In this document: positions 9,405 through 19,825 of the stretch, piece after piece | How positions within the stretch are numbered: position 1 is the stretch's first letter | How the letters are laid out: the number at the start of each line of letters is the position of its first letter | Notes under the pieces: model-generated | Told to the model about the DNA's origin: nothing | The model's database searches: none | What the model saw: only the letters and a program-made list of their open reading frames with translations | Assembly: GCA_902594705.1 (NCBI GenBank) | Contig: CACJNI010000005.1 | Coordinates: forward strand, 1-64,000 | Length of the DNA: 64,000 nt | Source of the DNA: an uncultured Pelagibacteraceae bacterium | GTDB taxonomy: Bacteria; Pseudomonadota; Alphaproteobacteria; Pelagibacterales; Pelagibacteraceae | Reading direction: 5' to 3' | Translations under genes and position numbers: made by a program

Positions 9405-10153
9405 TGAAAATATTAGTCGCAGTTAAAAGAGTTATTGATTACAACGTTCAAATAAGAGTCAAAGAAGATGGTTCTGGTGTTGTTACTGACAACGTTAAAA
9501 TGTCAACAAATCCACCAGATGACAATGCAATAGAAGAAGCAGTAAAAATTAAAGAGGCTGGCAAAGCTAAAGAAATAGTTGCAATTACAATCGGTGAAGA
9601 AAAAGCGCAAGAAACTGTTAGAAAAGCATTAGCTGTTGGAGCAGATAGAGGCATACATGTCAAAGTCGATAATGTAATTGAGCCATTAGCAGTTTCAAAA
9701 ATTTTAAAAAAAATTGTAGAAAAAGAAAATCCTGATTTAGTATTTATGGGAAAACAAGCAATTGATGATGACTGTAATCAAACTGGTCAAATGCTTGCAG
9801 CTTTATTAAATTGGCCTCAAGCAACTTTTGCATCGAAAATTGAAGTTAAAGAGAATGTATTAGAGGTAACACGTGAAATTGACGAAGGTTTGGAAACCAT
9901 TGAAGTAAATGTTCCAGCAATTGTTACATGTGATTTAAGACTAAATGAACCAAGATATGCTTCGCTTCCAAATATTATGAAAGCTAAGAAAAAACCAATA
10001 GAACAGTTAAATGCTTCAGATTTAGGAGTTGATATTAATCCTAGAATCGAACAAATTAAAGTTGAAGAACCACCAAAAAGAAAAGCTGGAATAAAAGTCG
10101 CTAGCGTTGAAGAATTGGTGCAAAAATTGAAAAATGAGGCTAAAGTAATTTAA
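9404..10153 (+). CDS. etfB: electron transfer flavoprotein beta subunit
   Basis: [40 protein letters not shown]. Confidence 0.95.
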   Translation: MKILVAVKRVIDYNVQIRVKEDGSGVVTDNVKMSTNPPDDNAIEEAVKIKEAGKAKEIVAITIGEEKAQETVRKALAVGADRGIHVKVDNVIEPLAVSKILKKIVEKENPDLVFMGKQAIDDDCNQTGQMLAALLNWPQATFASKIEVKENVLEVTREIDEGLETIEVNVPAIVTCDLRLNEPRYASLPNIMKAKKKPIEQLNASDLGVDINPRIEQIKVEEPPKRKAGIKVASVEELVQKLKNEAKVI

Positions 10154-11107
10154 ATGTCAGTATTATTAATTGCAGAACATAACAATAAAGAAGTAAGACC
10201 ATTTACATATAACGCTATAACTGCAGCTTCTCAAATAAATGAGGATCTTCATGTTTTGGTTTTAGGTCATCAAGCTGATGATGTTGCAAAATCTTTATCT
10301 GAAGTTCCAAATGTAAAAAAAGTTATTCACGTTGATAATGAAATTTATGAAAACTACATTGCTGAAAATTATACAGCAGCAATAATTAAGCATGCAGAAA
10401 GTTATTCACATATTGTAAGCTCAGCAAATACATTTGGCAAAAATTTAATGCCAAGAATTGCAGCATTACTAGATACTTCGCAAGTGAGCGATATAATTAA
10501 AGTTATTTCTGAGGATACTTTTTTAAGACCAATTTATGCAGGAAATGCTTTTGCTACGGTTAAAAGTAATGACAAAAAAAAATGTGTTACTATTAGACCG
10601 ACGTCGTTTGACCCTGCTGATAAGAGTGGTGGATCTGCTGAAATTACAAAATCTGATCCAGCAGAAGCTAGTTCATCAACTAAATTTCTAAAGAAAGAAG
10701 AAGTTAAGTCAGACAGACCAGAGCTTGGAACAGCTAGAATAGTTATTTCTGGTGGCAGAGGAATGCAAAATGGCGAAAATTTCAAATTAATAAGTGATAT
10801 TGCGGATAAACTTAATGCAGCAATTGGTGCATCTAGAGCAGCAGTTGATGCAGGTTATATTACGAATGATCATCAAGTAGGACAAACGGGTAAAGTGGTA
10901 GTCCCAGATTTATATATTGCAGTTGGAATTTCAGGTGCGATACAGCACTTAGCAGGAATGAAAGAAAGCAAAGTTATTGTGGCTATAAATAAAGACGGTG
11001 AAGCTCCAATTTTTAGTGTCGCAGATTACGGATTAGAAGCAGATCTTTTTGAGGCGCTTCCTCAGTTTTTGTCAGAATTGAACAAATTAAACACTATACA
11101 AAAATAG
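10154..11107 (+). CDS. etfA: electron transfer flavoprotein alpha subunit
   Basis: ETF-alpha signature, including [28 protein letters not shown]. Confidence 0.95.
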   Translation: MSVLLIAEHNNKEVRPFTYNAITAASQINEDLHVLVLGHQADDVAKSLSEVPNVKKVIHVDNEIYENYIAENYTAAIIKHAESYSHIVSSANTFGKNLMPRIAALLDTSQVSDIIKVISEDTFLRPIYAGNAFATVKSNDKKKCVTIRPTSFDPADKSGGSAEITKSDPAEASSSTKFLKKEEVKSDRPELGTARIVISGGRGMQNGENFKLISDIADKLNAAIGASRAAVDAGYITNDHQVGQTGKVVVPDLYIAVGISGAIQHLAGMKESKVIVAINKDGEAPIFSVADYGLEADLFEALPQFLSELNKLNTIQK

Positions 11108-11131
11108 CAAATACTGTAAGAAATTATCATT

Positions 11132-12751
11132 ATGTCCAGAGAAGTGATGGAATACGATGTTGTAATCGTAGGTGGCGGACCATCAGGACTTTCAACTGCA
11201 ATTAAATTAAAGCAGTTAAATCCAGATATTAATGTCTGCCTTTTAGAGAAAGCATCTGAAATAGGTGCACATATTTTATCAGGGAACGTGTTTGAAACAC
11301 GTGCTTTAGACGAACTAATACCTAATTGGAAAGAATTAAATGCTCCTATTAAAACAAAAGTTACAAAAGAAAAATTTTTATTTTTAGGAAAACAAAAATC
11401 ATTAAGTTGGCCAACATGGTTGCTTCCTAAGGTTCAACAAAATCATAACAATTATATTATAAGTCTTGCAAATCTTTGTAGATGGTTAGCAGAGCAGGCT
11501 GAGGGATTAGGAGTTGAAATATTCCCAGGATTTCCAGCAAGTGAAGTTTTATATAATGATGATGGATCAGTTAAAGGTATTGCAACCCAAGATATGGGTA
11601 TCGACAAAGAGGGAAATAAAAAAGATACTTATGAACCAGGAATGGAATTACATGCAAAAGTTACAGTATTTGCAGAAGGATGCAGGGGTCACTTAGGAAA
11701 AGAATTAATTAAGAAGTTTGAGTTGGATAAAAGTAAAAATCCTCAACAATATGGAATTGGTTTTAAAGAAATTTGGGAGATAGGTGAAAAAAATCATACA
11801 GAAGGTTTAGTAATGCATACTGCTGGATGGCCTTTAGACAATAACACCTACGGTGGAAGTTTTATGTATCATGCAGAAAATAAACAAGTTTTTCTCGGTT
11901 ACGTAATTGGATTAGATTACCAAAATCCTTATCTCTCACCTTTCGATGAATTCCAAAGATTTAAAACTCATCCAGATATAAAAAAAATAATTGAAGGTGG
12001 AAAAAGAATTTCTTATGGCGCAAGAGCTTTAATTGAGGGAGGTATACAGAGTTTACCTCAGATGTTTATGCCAGGTGCTTTATTAGTTGGATGTGATGCG
12101 GGAACACTAAATATGCCTAAAATAAAAGGGTCTCATACTGCAATGAAAAGTGGAATGATCGCTGCTGAAACAATTTATGAGCATCTTACAAAAAATATAA
12201 ATTTATCTACATATGAACAAAAATTTAAAGAAAGTTGGGTTTACAAAGAATTATATGAGGCGAGAAATGTAAAACCAAGTTTCTCTTGGGGTTTAATTCT
12301 AGGTATATTATTTACTGGAATTGACCAGATTTTATTTAGAGGAAAGCTTCCGTTCACATTAAAGCATAAACACGCTGATCATGAAGCTTTAAAACCAGCA
12401 GATAAAATGCCAAAAATTGATTATCCTAAGCCTGATAACGTTATTACATTTGATAAAACTAGTTCGGTTTATTTAACGGGTACAATTCATGATGATAATC
12501 AACCAGTACATTTAAAACTTAAAGATCCAGATTTGCCTATAAAATATACTTTAGAGAAATTTGATGAGCCCGCACAAAGATATTGTCCAGCAGGAGTTTA
12601 TGAAGTTCAAGAAGTAAATTCTGTTCAAAAATTTGTAATCAATGCTCAAAATTGCATACATTGTAAAACGTGTGATATTAAAGAGCCATCTCAAAATATT
12701 ACTTGGGTCACTCCAGAAGGTGGGGGTGGACCTAAATATGGAAATATGTAG
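11132..12751 (+). CDS. electron transfer flavoprotein-ubiquinone oxidoreductase
   Basis: FAD GGGPSGLSTAIKLKQ, C-terminal 4Fe-4S CIHCKTCDIKEPSQNITWVTPEGGGGP. Confidence 0.95.
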   Translation: MSREVMEYDVVIVGGGPSGLSTAIKLKQLNPDINVCLLEKASEIGAHILSGNVFETRALDELIPNWKELNAPIKTKVTKEKFLFLGKQKSLSWPTWLLPKVQQNHNNYIISLANLCRWLAEQAEGLGVEIFPGFPASEVLYNDDGSVKGIATQDMGIDKEGNKKDTYEPGMELHAKVTVFAEGCRGHLGKELIKKFELDKSKNPQQYGIGFKEIWEIGEKNHTEGLVMHTAGWPLDNNTYGGSFMYHAENKQVFLGYVIGLDYQNPYLSPFDEFQRFKTHPDIKKIIEGGKRISYGARALIEGGIQSLPQMFMPGALLVGCDAGTLNMPKIKGSHTAMKSGMIAAETIYEHLTKNINLSTYEQKFKESWVYKELYEARNVKPSFSWGLILGILFTGIDQILFRGKLPFTLKHKHADHEALKPADKMPKIDYPKPDNVITFDKTSSVYLTGTIHDDNQPVHLKLKDPDLPIKYTLEKFDEPAQRYCPAGVYEVQEVNSVQKFVINAQNCIHCKTCDIKEPSQNITWVTPEGGGGPKYGNM

Positions 12752-13126
12752 TTAGGATAAATCGATTGCAAACTTTTTTAAAGTTTCAATTGGAATAAGT
12801 TTCAAAGTGTTTTTATGAGTTTTCTTTAAATAAATTGGACATCCTTTTCCCGCTTCTAAAGCTCTAGCATACCAACCTGCACACACACACCAACTATCTC
12901 CATCTTTTAAACCCGGAAAACCAAACTCAGGATGAGGTGTAATTAAATCATTGCCTGCTTCTTTACACCATTCTAAAAATTCAGTATTTACTTTTGCACA
13001 AACAGTGTGCACACCATGATCATTTTCATCTGTATTGCAACATCCGTCTCTATACCATCCTGTTAAAGGATCATTTGAACATAACTCCAAGTCTTCGTCT
13101 AAAACGTTTTTTTGTTTATCAGCCAT
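12752..13126 (-). CDS. DUF2237 family protein
   Basis: DPLTGWYRDGCCNTDENDHGVHTVCA...GDSWCVCAGWYARA. Confidence 0.8.
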   Translation of the reverse strand: MADKQKNVLDEDLELCSNDPLTGWYRDGCCNTDENDHGVHTVCAKVNTEFLEWCKEAGNDLITPHPEFGFPGLKDGDSWCVCAGWYARALEAGKGCPIYLKKTHKNTLKLIPIETLKKFAIDLS

Positions 13127-13727
13127 GAAACAATCTTGTTAATTTTTTATCAATATCTATGTTAAAAGAAAATGATCTTCTTTCACCATCAGATTTAAAT
13201 GGATATGCAGTATGCATTAAATTATTCGGGAATAAAATAAGATCACCAACTTTTGGTTTATGATTAAATATAGAATTGTTCAAAAAAGATTTAGATCCAT
13301 AAATAAAATCAATCGTCCCATTAGTTTTAATTTTTTTATGTCCTTTTGTTAAATTGTTAGGAATTTTTAAATAACCAACTCCAGAAACATTACCATCATG
13401 GAAATGCACAGGATTATAATCATTTTTAAATTGTCTTACGACCCATAAATTCTTAATTTTAATATTTCTTGACTTCTTATTAAGATTTTTTTTTAAATAT
13501 TGGTTTACACTTTTTGAGATAAAACTTTTTAAATTTTTTTTTATAAATTTATTTTTTAATTCGATTTCTTGCTCAACTTGCCCTACTAATTTTTTTGAAT
13601 AGTCATTTGATTTTGATTTTTTCTTATCTTTAATAATGTTTTCGACTTCATCATTAATTTTTTTTATCAAGTTTAATGGAATTTTAATAACAGCAATTTT
13701 TGGTCCAAACGGACTTAAAACTTTCAT
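13119..13727 (-). CDS. putative 2OG-Fe(II) oxygenase
   Basis: HFHDGNVSGVGYL...GDLILFPNNLMHTAYPFKSDGERRSFSFNID; start taken at internal Met (MKVLSPFG). Confidence 0.7.
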   Translation of the reverse strand: MKVLSPFGPKIAVIKIPLNLIKKINDEVENIIKDKKKSKSNDYSKKLVGQVEQEIELKNKFIKKNLKSFISKSVNQYLKKNLNKKSRNIKIKNLWVVRQFKNDYNPVHFHDGNVSGVGYLKIPNNLTKGHKKIKTNGTIDFIYGSKSFLNNSIFNHKPKVGDLILFPNNLMHTAYPFKSDGERRSFSFNIDIDKKLTRLFHG

Positions 13728-13734
13728 CAATTTA

Positions 13735-14223
13735 TTATATTTTTGTTGGATTAGGTTGTCCTTTATAAACAACATCTGGGTCAAATTTTTTTTCTTCTTC
13801 TTCAAATTTCATTTTGATTTGTCTTGCGTTATCAATTTTACCTAAAGGTATGGATCTATAAAAACAGGATCTGTAGCCAACATGGCAACTAGCTCCTTCG
13901 CCAATATCTACAGTCATCCAAACTGCATCTTGATCATCATCAATTCGAATCTCTTTTACTTTTTGAACAAACCCACTTGTTTTTCCTTTATGCCAAATTG
14001 ATTGTCTTGACCTACTCCAATAATGAGCTTCTTTAGTTTCAATAGTTAACTTGAAGGCTTCGACATTCATATACCCATGCATTAATATTTCTTTTGTTTT
14101 TGAGCATGTTGTAATGACTGGAATCAATCCATCATTGTCGAATTTTGGAGATAAAAGCTTACCTTCTTCTATTTCTGCTACATTTTCTCTTTTTTTAAAC
14201 ATATATGTGGAATTATCTAACAT
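13735..14223 (-). CDS. hisI: phosphoribosyl-AMP cyclohydrolase
   Basis: HYWSRSRQSIWHKGKTSG...DQDAVWMTVD...CHVGYRSCFYR. Confidence 0.95.
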   Translation of the reverse strand: MLDNSTYMFKKRENVAEIEEGKLLSPKFDNDGLIPVITTCSKTKEILMHGYMNVEAFKLTIETKEAHYWSRSRQSIWHKGKTSGFVQKVKEIRIDDDQDAVWMTVDIGEGASCHVGYRSCFYRSIPLGKIDNARQIKMKFEEEEKKFDPDVVYKGQPNPTKI

Positions 14224-14280
14224 AATAATAAATATATTAAATATTTTAAAATTAAGGTTTTATATATATAAAAGCACGTC

Positions 14281-14883
14281 ATGAAATTAGTAAAAAACGA
14301 AAACGAAAAAAAAATTAATGAAGTAACTGATAAAGAAGCTGAAGAAGCTTTTGTCAAAATCCTTAAATGGCTAGGTGAAGATCCTACTAGAGAAGGTTTA
14401 TTGGAAACTCCAAAAAGAGTTACAAAAGCATTTAAAGAATATTTCAAAGGCTACAAAGAAGATCCTAAAGCAGTTTTAGATAAAACATTTGGTGATGTTG
14501 AAGGCTATAGCGATATGGTTGTTCAAAAAAATATTTCAGTTCAAAGTCATTGCGAACATCACATGGCACCAATTATAGGAATTGCTCATGTAGCATATAT
14601 TCCAAATCAAAGAGTTGTAGGATTAAGTAAAATAGCAAGAGTAGTAGAAGTATTTTCTAAAAGATTACAAACACAAGAAAGATTAACTGTTCAGATCGCT
14701 AATACTTTAATGGAGTCGTTGGATGCAAAAGGAGTTGCGGTAACAATAGATTCAACTCATCAGTGTATGACTATGAGAGGTATAAAAAAAGAACAAGCTA
14801 CCACAGTTACAAATTTTTATCTTGGACAGTTTAAAGACGATTTAAGTTATCAAAATAGATATTTGCGATTTATTGCAAAATAA
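14281..14883 (+). CDS. folE: GTP cyclohydrolase I
   Basis: SHCEHHMAPIIGIAHVAYIP...STHQCMTMRGI. Confidence 0.97.
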   Translation: MKLVKNENEKKINEVTDKEAEEAFVKILKWLGEDPTREGLLETPKRVTKAFKEYFKGYKEDPKAVLDKTFGDVEGYSDMVVQKNISVQSHCEHHMAPIIGIAHVAYIPNQRVVGLSKIARVVEVFSKRLQTQERLTVQIANTLMESLDAKGVAVTIDSTHQCMTMRGIKKEQATTVTNFYLGQFKDDLSYQNRYLRFIAK

Positions 14884-14898
14884 TATTTACTGATAAAC

Positions 14899-15900
14899 AT
14901 GGCGGACTCATTTAAAGCAGTTGTAATAAACAATCAGAACGAAAATTTTACAAGAGAAGTCAAAGAACTAAGTTTAGATCATTTTAAAAATGGTGAGGTG
15001 CTAGTTAAGATAGATTATTCTGATCTTAATTGGAAAGATGCAATGATACTAAAAGATGGTGGTAAATTAGTAAAAGAGTATCCAAGAATACCTGGTATTG
15101 ATTTTTCTGGAACTGTTGCACAAGGAGATGGTGAAGAATTTAAAGAAGGAGACAGAGTTATATTAACAGGTTGTAGAGCAGGAGAACTTTTTGATGGTGG
15201 ATATTCTCAATACGCAAAAGTTAAAAAGGATCATATTACAAAAACACCTGAGGGAATGACAAATAAACAAGCTATGATTCTGGGAACTGCTGGTCTTACA
15301 GGTTTGTTATGTGCTTTTGCAGTTAAAGCAAGAGAGGAACTATTGATGCAGTCAAAAGTTAATGATGTATTAGTAACTGGTTCTACAGGAGGTGTTGGAA
15401 TGGTGGCAGTAATGGTTCTTGCTAAAATGGGTATTAACGTTACAGCGATAACTGGTAAACCAGATAAAGCAGATTATCTAAAAGAACTTGGTGCAAAAAA
15501 CGTTATAGATCGTAAAGAATTTGAGGGCGAAGCAAGATTAATAGATAAAGGAACATGGGATGGAGTTGTAGATACCGTGGGTGGTAACATTTTATCTAAT
15601 GCAATAGCTCAAACTAAACCAAAAGGAATTGTTGCCATATGTGGAAATGCTAGTGGCAATAAATTAAATACATCAGTAATTCCATTTATATTAAGAGCAG
15701 TTAAATTATGGGGAGTAGACTCGGTTAATATCAGTAAAAAAAGAAAAGAGTTTGTCTGGGGAGAATTTCCTGCTTTGCTAGATTTTGATATTTTAGAAAA
15801 ATCAGTAAATACTATTGGATTAGATGAATTATTAAATGTTTATCCCGATATATTAAAAGGAAATTTAAAAAATAAAATTGTAGTGGATGTAAATAAATAA
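14899..15900 (+). CDS. acuI: MDR-family quinone oxidoreductase / acrylyl-CoA reductase AcuI-like
   Basis: YSDLNWKDAMILKDGGKLVKEYPRIPGIDFSGTV; VTGSTGGVGMVAVMVLAKMG (YhdH/AcuI family). Confidence 0.75.
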   Translation: MADSFKAVVINNQNENFTREVKELSLDHFKNGEVLVKIDYSDLNWKDAMILKDGGKLVKEYPRIPGIDFSGTVAQGDGEEFKEGDRVILTGCRAGELFDGGYSQYAKVKKDHITKTPEGMTNKQAMILGTAGLTGLLCAFAVKAREELLMQSKVNDVLVTGSTGGVGMVAVMVLAKMGINVTAITGKPDKADYLKELGAKNVIDRKEFEGEARLIDKGTWDGVVDTVGGNILSNAIAQTKPKGIVAICGNASGNKLNTSVIPFILRAVKLWGVDSVNISKKRKEFVWGEFPALLDFDILEKSVNTIGLDELLNVYPDILKGNLKNKIVVDVNK

Positions 15901-16790
15901 TGGATTGGGATAAATTAAAGATATTTCATGCAGTTGCTGAGGCAGGTAGTTTTACAAGTGCAACAGTAATTCTAAATCTAAGTCAATCCGCAATTAGTAG
16001 ACAAATTCAATCTTTAGAAGAAGATTTAAAAGTTAAATTATTTGAACGTCATGCTAGAGGTTTAACACTAACTGAAAATGGTGAATATGTATTTAAAACA
16101 GCTCATGAAGTTATCTCCAAATTAAAAGAGGTAGAAACAACTTTAGGAGATAAAAAACACAAACCTTCAGGAAAACTATCAGTAACTACCGTAGTTAGTT
16201 TTGGAACAACTTGGCTGACACCAAGAATACAAGAATTTATGCAATTAAATCCCGAAATTGAAGTTGAACTCATATTTGATGATAGAGAGTTAGATTTAAG
16301 CACTAGACAAGCGGATATTGGTATATTTATGAGAAGACCAAAACAACTTAATTACATTCAAAAAAAGCTTATAGATATCAATTATCATATCTACGGATCA
16401 CCAAAATACCTTGAAAAACATGGATATCCTAAAACAGTTAATGACTTAAATAAACACAACTTTATTTCATTTGGTAGAGGGGCCCCATCTCCAGTTTATA
16501 ATCCAGATTGGGCATTAAAACTTGGAATGAAAGATAATAAAAAAAGAAAAACTGTAATGAGAGTGAATAGTGTTTATGGTTTACTACTAGCCGTTCAAAG
16601 CGGTGTAGGATTAGCTGCAATACCAGATTACTTAACTGTGAAACAACCAAATATAGTAAAAGTATTACCTAGCGTTCAAGGTCCAACTACAGAGGCACAC
16701 TTTGTATACCCTCAATCACTTAAAAATGTTGCTAGAGTTCAAGCTTTTAGAAACTTCCTTTACAGTAAAATTTCTGAGTGGGAATTTTAA
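15900..16790 (+). CDS. LysR-family transcriptional regulator
   Basis: N-terminal HTH (AEAGSFTSATVILNLSQSAISRQIQSLEEDL). Confidence 0.93.
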   Translation: MDWDKLKIFHAVAEAGSFTSATVILNLSQSAISRQIQSLEEDLKVKLFERHARGLTLTENGEYVFKTAHEVISKLKEVETTLGDKKHKPSGKLSVTTVVSFGTTWLTPRIQEFMQLNPEIEVELIFDDRELDLSTRQADIGIFMRRPKQLNYIQKKLIDINYHIYGSPKYLEKHGYPKTVNDLNKHNFISFGRGAPSPVYNPDWALKLGMKDNKKRKTVMRVNSVYGLLLAVQSGVGLAAIPDYLTVKQPNIVKVLPSVQGPTTEAHFVYPQSLKNVARVQAFRNFLYSKISEWEF

Positions 16791-16823
16791 ATAATTTATC
16801 CAAAAAACAGTAATAATTGCGAT

Positions 16824-16860
16824 TGATTATCAATTGCGACAATATTGCAATTGATAATCA
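16824..16860. promoter_or_regulatory. 14-bp perfect inverted repeat, candidate iron-regulator operator
   Basis: tgattatcaattgc - gacaatatt - gcaattgataatca. Confidence 0.65.
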
Positions 16861-16882
16861 TTTTCATTGAGAATAGTTATCA
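16852..16882. promoter_or_regulatory. two tandem Fur-box-like 7-1-7 sites
   Basis: TGATAAT-C-ATTTTCA (16852-16866) and TGAGAAT-A-GTTATCA (16868-16882), against TGATAAT-N-ATTATCA. Confidence 0.65.
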
Positions 16883-16935
16883 TCCGCATTGCAGGACAAA
16901 ATACGTTTAATATAAATATAAATTTAAGGAGTAGA

Positions 16936-17958
16936 ATGAGAAAATTAACAATAATTTCATTGTTTTTTGCTTTAATTTCAAGTTTTACTATTGCAGCTGA
17001 GGTCAATATTTTTAGTGCAAGACACTATGATTCTGACATTCAATTATATGAAAAGTTCACAGCAGCAACAGGAATTAAAGTAAACGTCGTATCAGGTAAA
17101 GATAAAGCCCTGCAGAAAAGAATTACAGAAGAGGGAGCAGACTGTGTTGGAGATTTATACATTACAGCTGATGCTGGAAGACTAGGTGCTTTCGCAGCAA
17201 AAGGAATGATGCAAAATGCAGGCTGGTCAAAAGCTATTAAGGATGCCGTACCTGCACAATTTAGATCTGCAAAATGGACTGGAATAGCTAAAAGAGCAAG
17301 AATAATTTATTATTCACCTGAAAGAGTAAATGCAAACGAACTTAATGGCATGACTTACGAAGGTCTAGCTGATCCAAAATGGAAAGGTAGATTAGTAATA
17401 AGAAAATCTAACAACATTTATAACCAATCTTTAGTTGCTTCACTTGTTAAGAATAATGGTAAAGCAAAAACTGCAGAATGGTCTAAAGCTGTTGTAGCAA
17501 ACATGGCTAGAACTCCAAAAGGTAATGACCGTGCTCAAATCATGGCTGTTGCTGCAGGAGAAGCTGATATTGCTGTTGCAAACACATACTATCATGCGTT
17601 GATGTTATCTGGAAAAAAAGGTGCTGAACAACAAGAAGCAGCAAAAAAAGTAATGCCTTTTTTCCCTAATCAACAAGATAGAGGAACGCACATAAATATT
17701 AGTGGAGCTGGTATGCTTAAACATGCACCAAACAAAGCTAATGCTGTAAAATTAGTTGAGTTTTTATTATCAACAGAGGCTCAAAATCACATTGTAAATA
17801 ATACTTTTGAGTATCCAATGATCGGTGGTGTGACACCTAATGATTTAGTTCCAGGCAAAGAGATGAACTTTGTAATGGATACTAAAACAAATGTTAAGTC
17901 ATACGGTGCAAAACAAGCAGATGCATTGGAAGTAATGTTGGCTGCCGGTTGGAAGTAA
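16936..17958 (+). CDS. fbpA: ferric iron ABC transporter substrate-binding protein (FbpA/FutA type)
   Basis: Signal peptide then AEVNIFSARHYDSDIQLYEKFTAATGIKVN; ATG 16936 with upstream RBS-like aagga. Confidence 0.9.
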   Translation: MRKLTIISLFFALISSFTIAAEVNIFSARHYDSDIQLYEKFTAATGIKVNVVSGKDKALQKRITEEGADCVGDLYITADAGRLGAFAAKGMMQNAGWSKAIKDAVPAQFRSAKWTGIAKRARIIYYSPERVNANELNGMTYEGLADPKWKGRLVIRKSNNIYNQSLVASLVKNNGKAKTAEWSKAVVANMARTPKGNDRAQIMAVAAGEADIAVANTYYHALMLSGKKGAEQQEAAKKVMPFFPNQQDRGTHINISGAGMLKHAPNKANAVKLVEFLLSTEAQNHIVNNTFEYPMIGGVTPNDLVPGKEMNFVMDTKTNVKSYGAKQADALEVMLAAGWK

Positions 17959-18132
17959 ATGATAGCTGTTAAAAAAAAATTTACTACAGAAGTTGATTAT
18001 AATAAATCTTCCAAAGCCTGTCCTGCATGTGCTTCGGAGTGTGAAAAAATCAATAAACGTGTAAATAATAGAAAATTATCTGAAATTAAAACTAAGGAGG
18101 TTCCGCATATCCTAAAAGTATTTAATTTTTGA
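17959..18132 (+). CDS. 57-aa Cys-rich microprotein (CPACASEC)
   Basis: Not in the supplied ORF track (under 60 aa). ATG directly follows the fbpA TAA; MIAVKKKFTTEVDYNKSSKACPACASECEKINKRVNNRKLSEIKTKEVPHILKVFNF*. Confidence 0.55.
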   Translation: MIAVKKKFTTEVDYNKSSKACPACASECEKINKRVNNRKLSEIKTKEVPHILKVFNF

Positions 18133-18144
18133 TTTTCTAAAGTT

Positions 18145-18178
18145 GTGCCTATGGTTTGGTCTCCTAAGCCATAGGCAC
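18145..18178 (+). terminator. hairpin (terminator/attenuator) between fbpA/microprotein and permease
   Basis: gtgcctatgg - tttggtctcctaag - ccataggcac followed by tttt. Confidence 0.7.
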
Positions 18179-18214
18179 TTTTGATTTTCATGATTATAAG
18201 GCGGATTATAATAT

Positions 18215-19825
18215 ATGAAATTTAATTCCTGGTACCTTTCTTCATTTTTAGTTTCATTTGTTGTTGCAATTCCAATTTTAACTGTGTTTGCAAGTTTCTT
18301 CCAAGAAACAACTAATTACTTTGATATTTTAAAAAATACATTTCTAATTGAATATATTTATAATTCCTTAATATTACTTTTAGGAGTTTTAGTTCTTACA
18401 TTATTCTTAGGTGTTGGCTGTGCATATGTAGTTTCATTTTATGATTTTCCAGGCGTTAAATTTTTTAAATGGGCCTTAATACTATCTTTTGCAGTACCTG
18501 CTTACATATATGCTTATTCATTAACTGCTTTTTTTGAAAACTTTGGAACACTATATTCCATATTAAAATCTTTATTTGGACCTGGTGAATATAATCAATC
18601 CATTCCAAAATTTGATGGTATGCTTGGTGCAATTATATCAATTTCTTTTTCACTATTTGGATACGTTTACGTTCTTACTAGAGCATCTTTTCATTATCAG
18701 TCACAAAATTTAATTGAATTAGGACAAAATCTAGGTTTTTCAAAATATAAGTCTTTCTTTAAAATCATTTTACCATCTGCTAGACCAGCGATAGTTGCTG
18801 GATTAGCCTTAGTTGCTATGGAAACATTATCAGATTTTGGAGCAGTATCATTCTTTGGAATAGCAACTCTTACTACTGGAATATACGATTCATGGATATC
18901 TTTTGATGATTTAGCTTTTGCAAATCAACTCTCATTTTTTTTACTATTATTTATTTTAGGACTTTTTTTTATTGAGAATATCTCAAGAAAAAAAGCTCAA
19001 TATCACTCTCCAGTTAAGGGAGGCATAAAAGAAAAGAAGAAAATTAAATTAAACTTCTCAAAAGGGTTTTTAGCATTCGGATTTTGTTTTATAGTTTTTT
19101 TAGTCAGTTTTTTATTCCCTGTTTTACAAATGTTGTATTGGACAATAATTTTTCCAAAAAATTTATTTGATTTAAATACTTTTCAATTATTTATAAACAC
19201 AATTTATCTAGTATTTTTATCAAGTGTTGTTCTAGTAATTTTTTCATTTATTTCAAATTATGGAAATAGAGTAACTAAAAGTAAATTCTTAAATTATCTT
19301 ACAACATTTTCTATTACTGGTTATGCAATCCCTGGTGTAATTTTAGCTGTAGCATTTATCACCTTTATTGCTTGGTTTGATAATACTTTTATAAAAGCCT
19401 TTGAATTTAATTCTATAAAGAGAGTATTTATAGGATCTATTTTTGGTTTAGTAATTGTTTATTTTATCAGATTTTACTCACTAGCTTATAACGGTTTGAA
19501 AACTGGTTATGAGAGAATAAATAGGTCAATTGATGAAAGTTCTTATCTTCTTGGTTACTCGAAAATAAAAACTTTTTTAGGAATTCATGTTCCTTATTTA
19601 AAAAATTCTGTTTTTCTAATAGGAATATTGATTACTATAGAAGTAATAAAAGAATTACCTATAACTTTAATATTGAGACCATTTAACTTTGAAACATTTG
19701 CCACAACAGCATATATTTTTGCATCTCAAGATCTTTTAGAGGCTGCGGCAGTTCCATCATTATTCTTGATATTAATTGCAAGTACATTTATTTTGATTAC
19801 TTCTAAATTTATTTTGAAAGACTAA
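18215..19825 (+). CDS. fbpB: ferric iron ABC transporter permease
   Basis: About 12 hydrophobic segments, duplicated BPD permease domain; located between SBP and ATPase genes. Confidence 0.9.
   Translation: MKFNSWYLSSFLVSFVVAIPILTVFASFFQETTNYFDILKNTFLIEYIYNSLILLLGVLVLTLFLGVGCAYVVSFYDFPGVKFFKWALILSFAVPAYIYAYSLTAFFENFGTLYSILKSLFGPGEYNQSIPKFDGMLGAIISISFSLFGYVYVLTRASFHYQSQNLIELGQNLGFSKYKSFFKIILPSARPAIVAGLALVAMETLSDFGAVSFFGIATLTTGIYDSWISFDDLAFANQLSFFLLLFILGLFFIENISRKKAQYHSPVKGGIKEKKKIKLNFSKGFLAFGFCFIVFLVSFLFPVLQMLYWTIIFPKNLFDLNTFQLFINTIYLVFLSSVVLVIFSFISNYGNRVTKSKFLNYLTTFSITGYAIPGVILAVAFITFIAWFDNTFIKAFEFNSIKRVFIGSIFGLVIVYFIRFYSLAYNGLKTGYERINRSIDESSYLLGYSKIKTFLGIHVPYLKNSVFLIGILITIEVIKELPITLILRPFNFETFATTAYIFASQDLLEAAAVPSLFLILIASTFILITSKFILKD

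Noticed and set aside
9448-9663. Minus-strand ORF within etfB
   Set aside because: Shadow ORF of a highly conserved gene.
9404-11107. Considered etfBA as nitrogen-fixation type FixAB
   Set aside because: Neighbouring DmgDH and ETF-QO fit the general respiratory ETF pathway; no fix/nif genes nearby.
17997-18191. Minus-strand 64-aa ORF between fbpA and fbpB
   Set aside because: Overlaps the hairpin and the plus-strand Cys microprotein; no RBS-like context, and the plus-strand frame directly follows fbpA.
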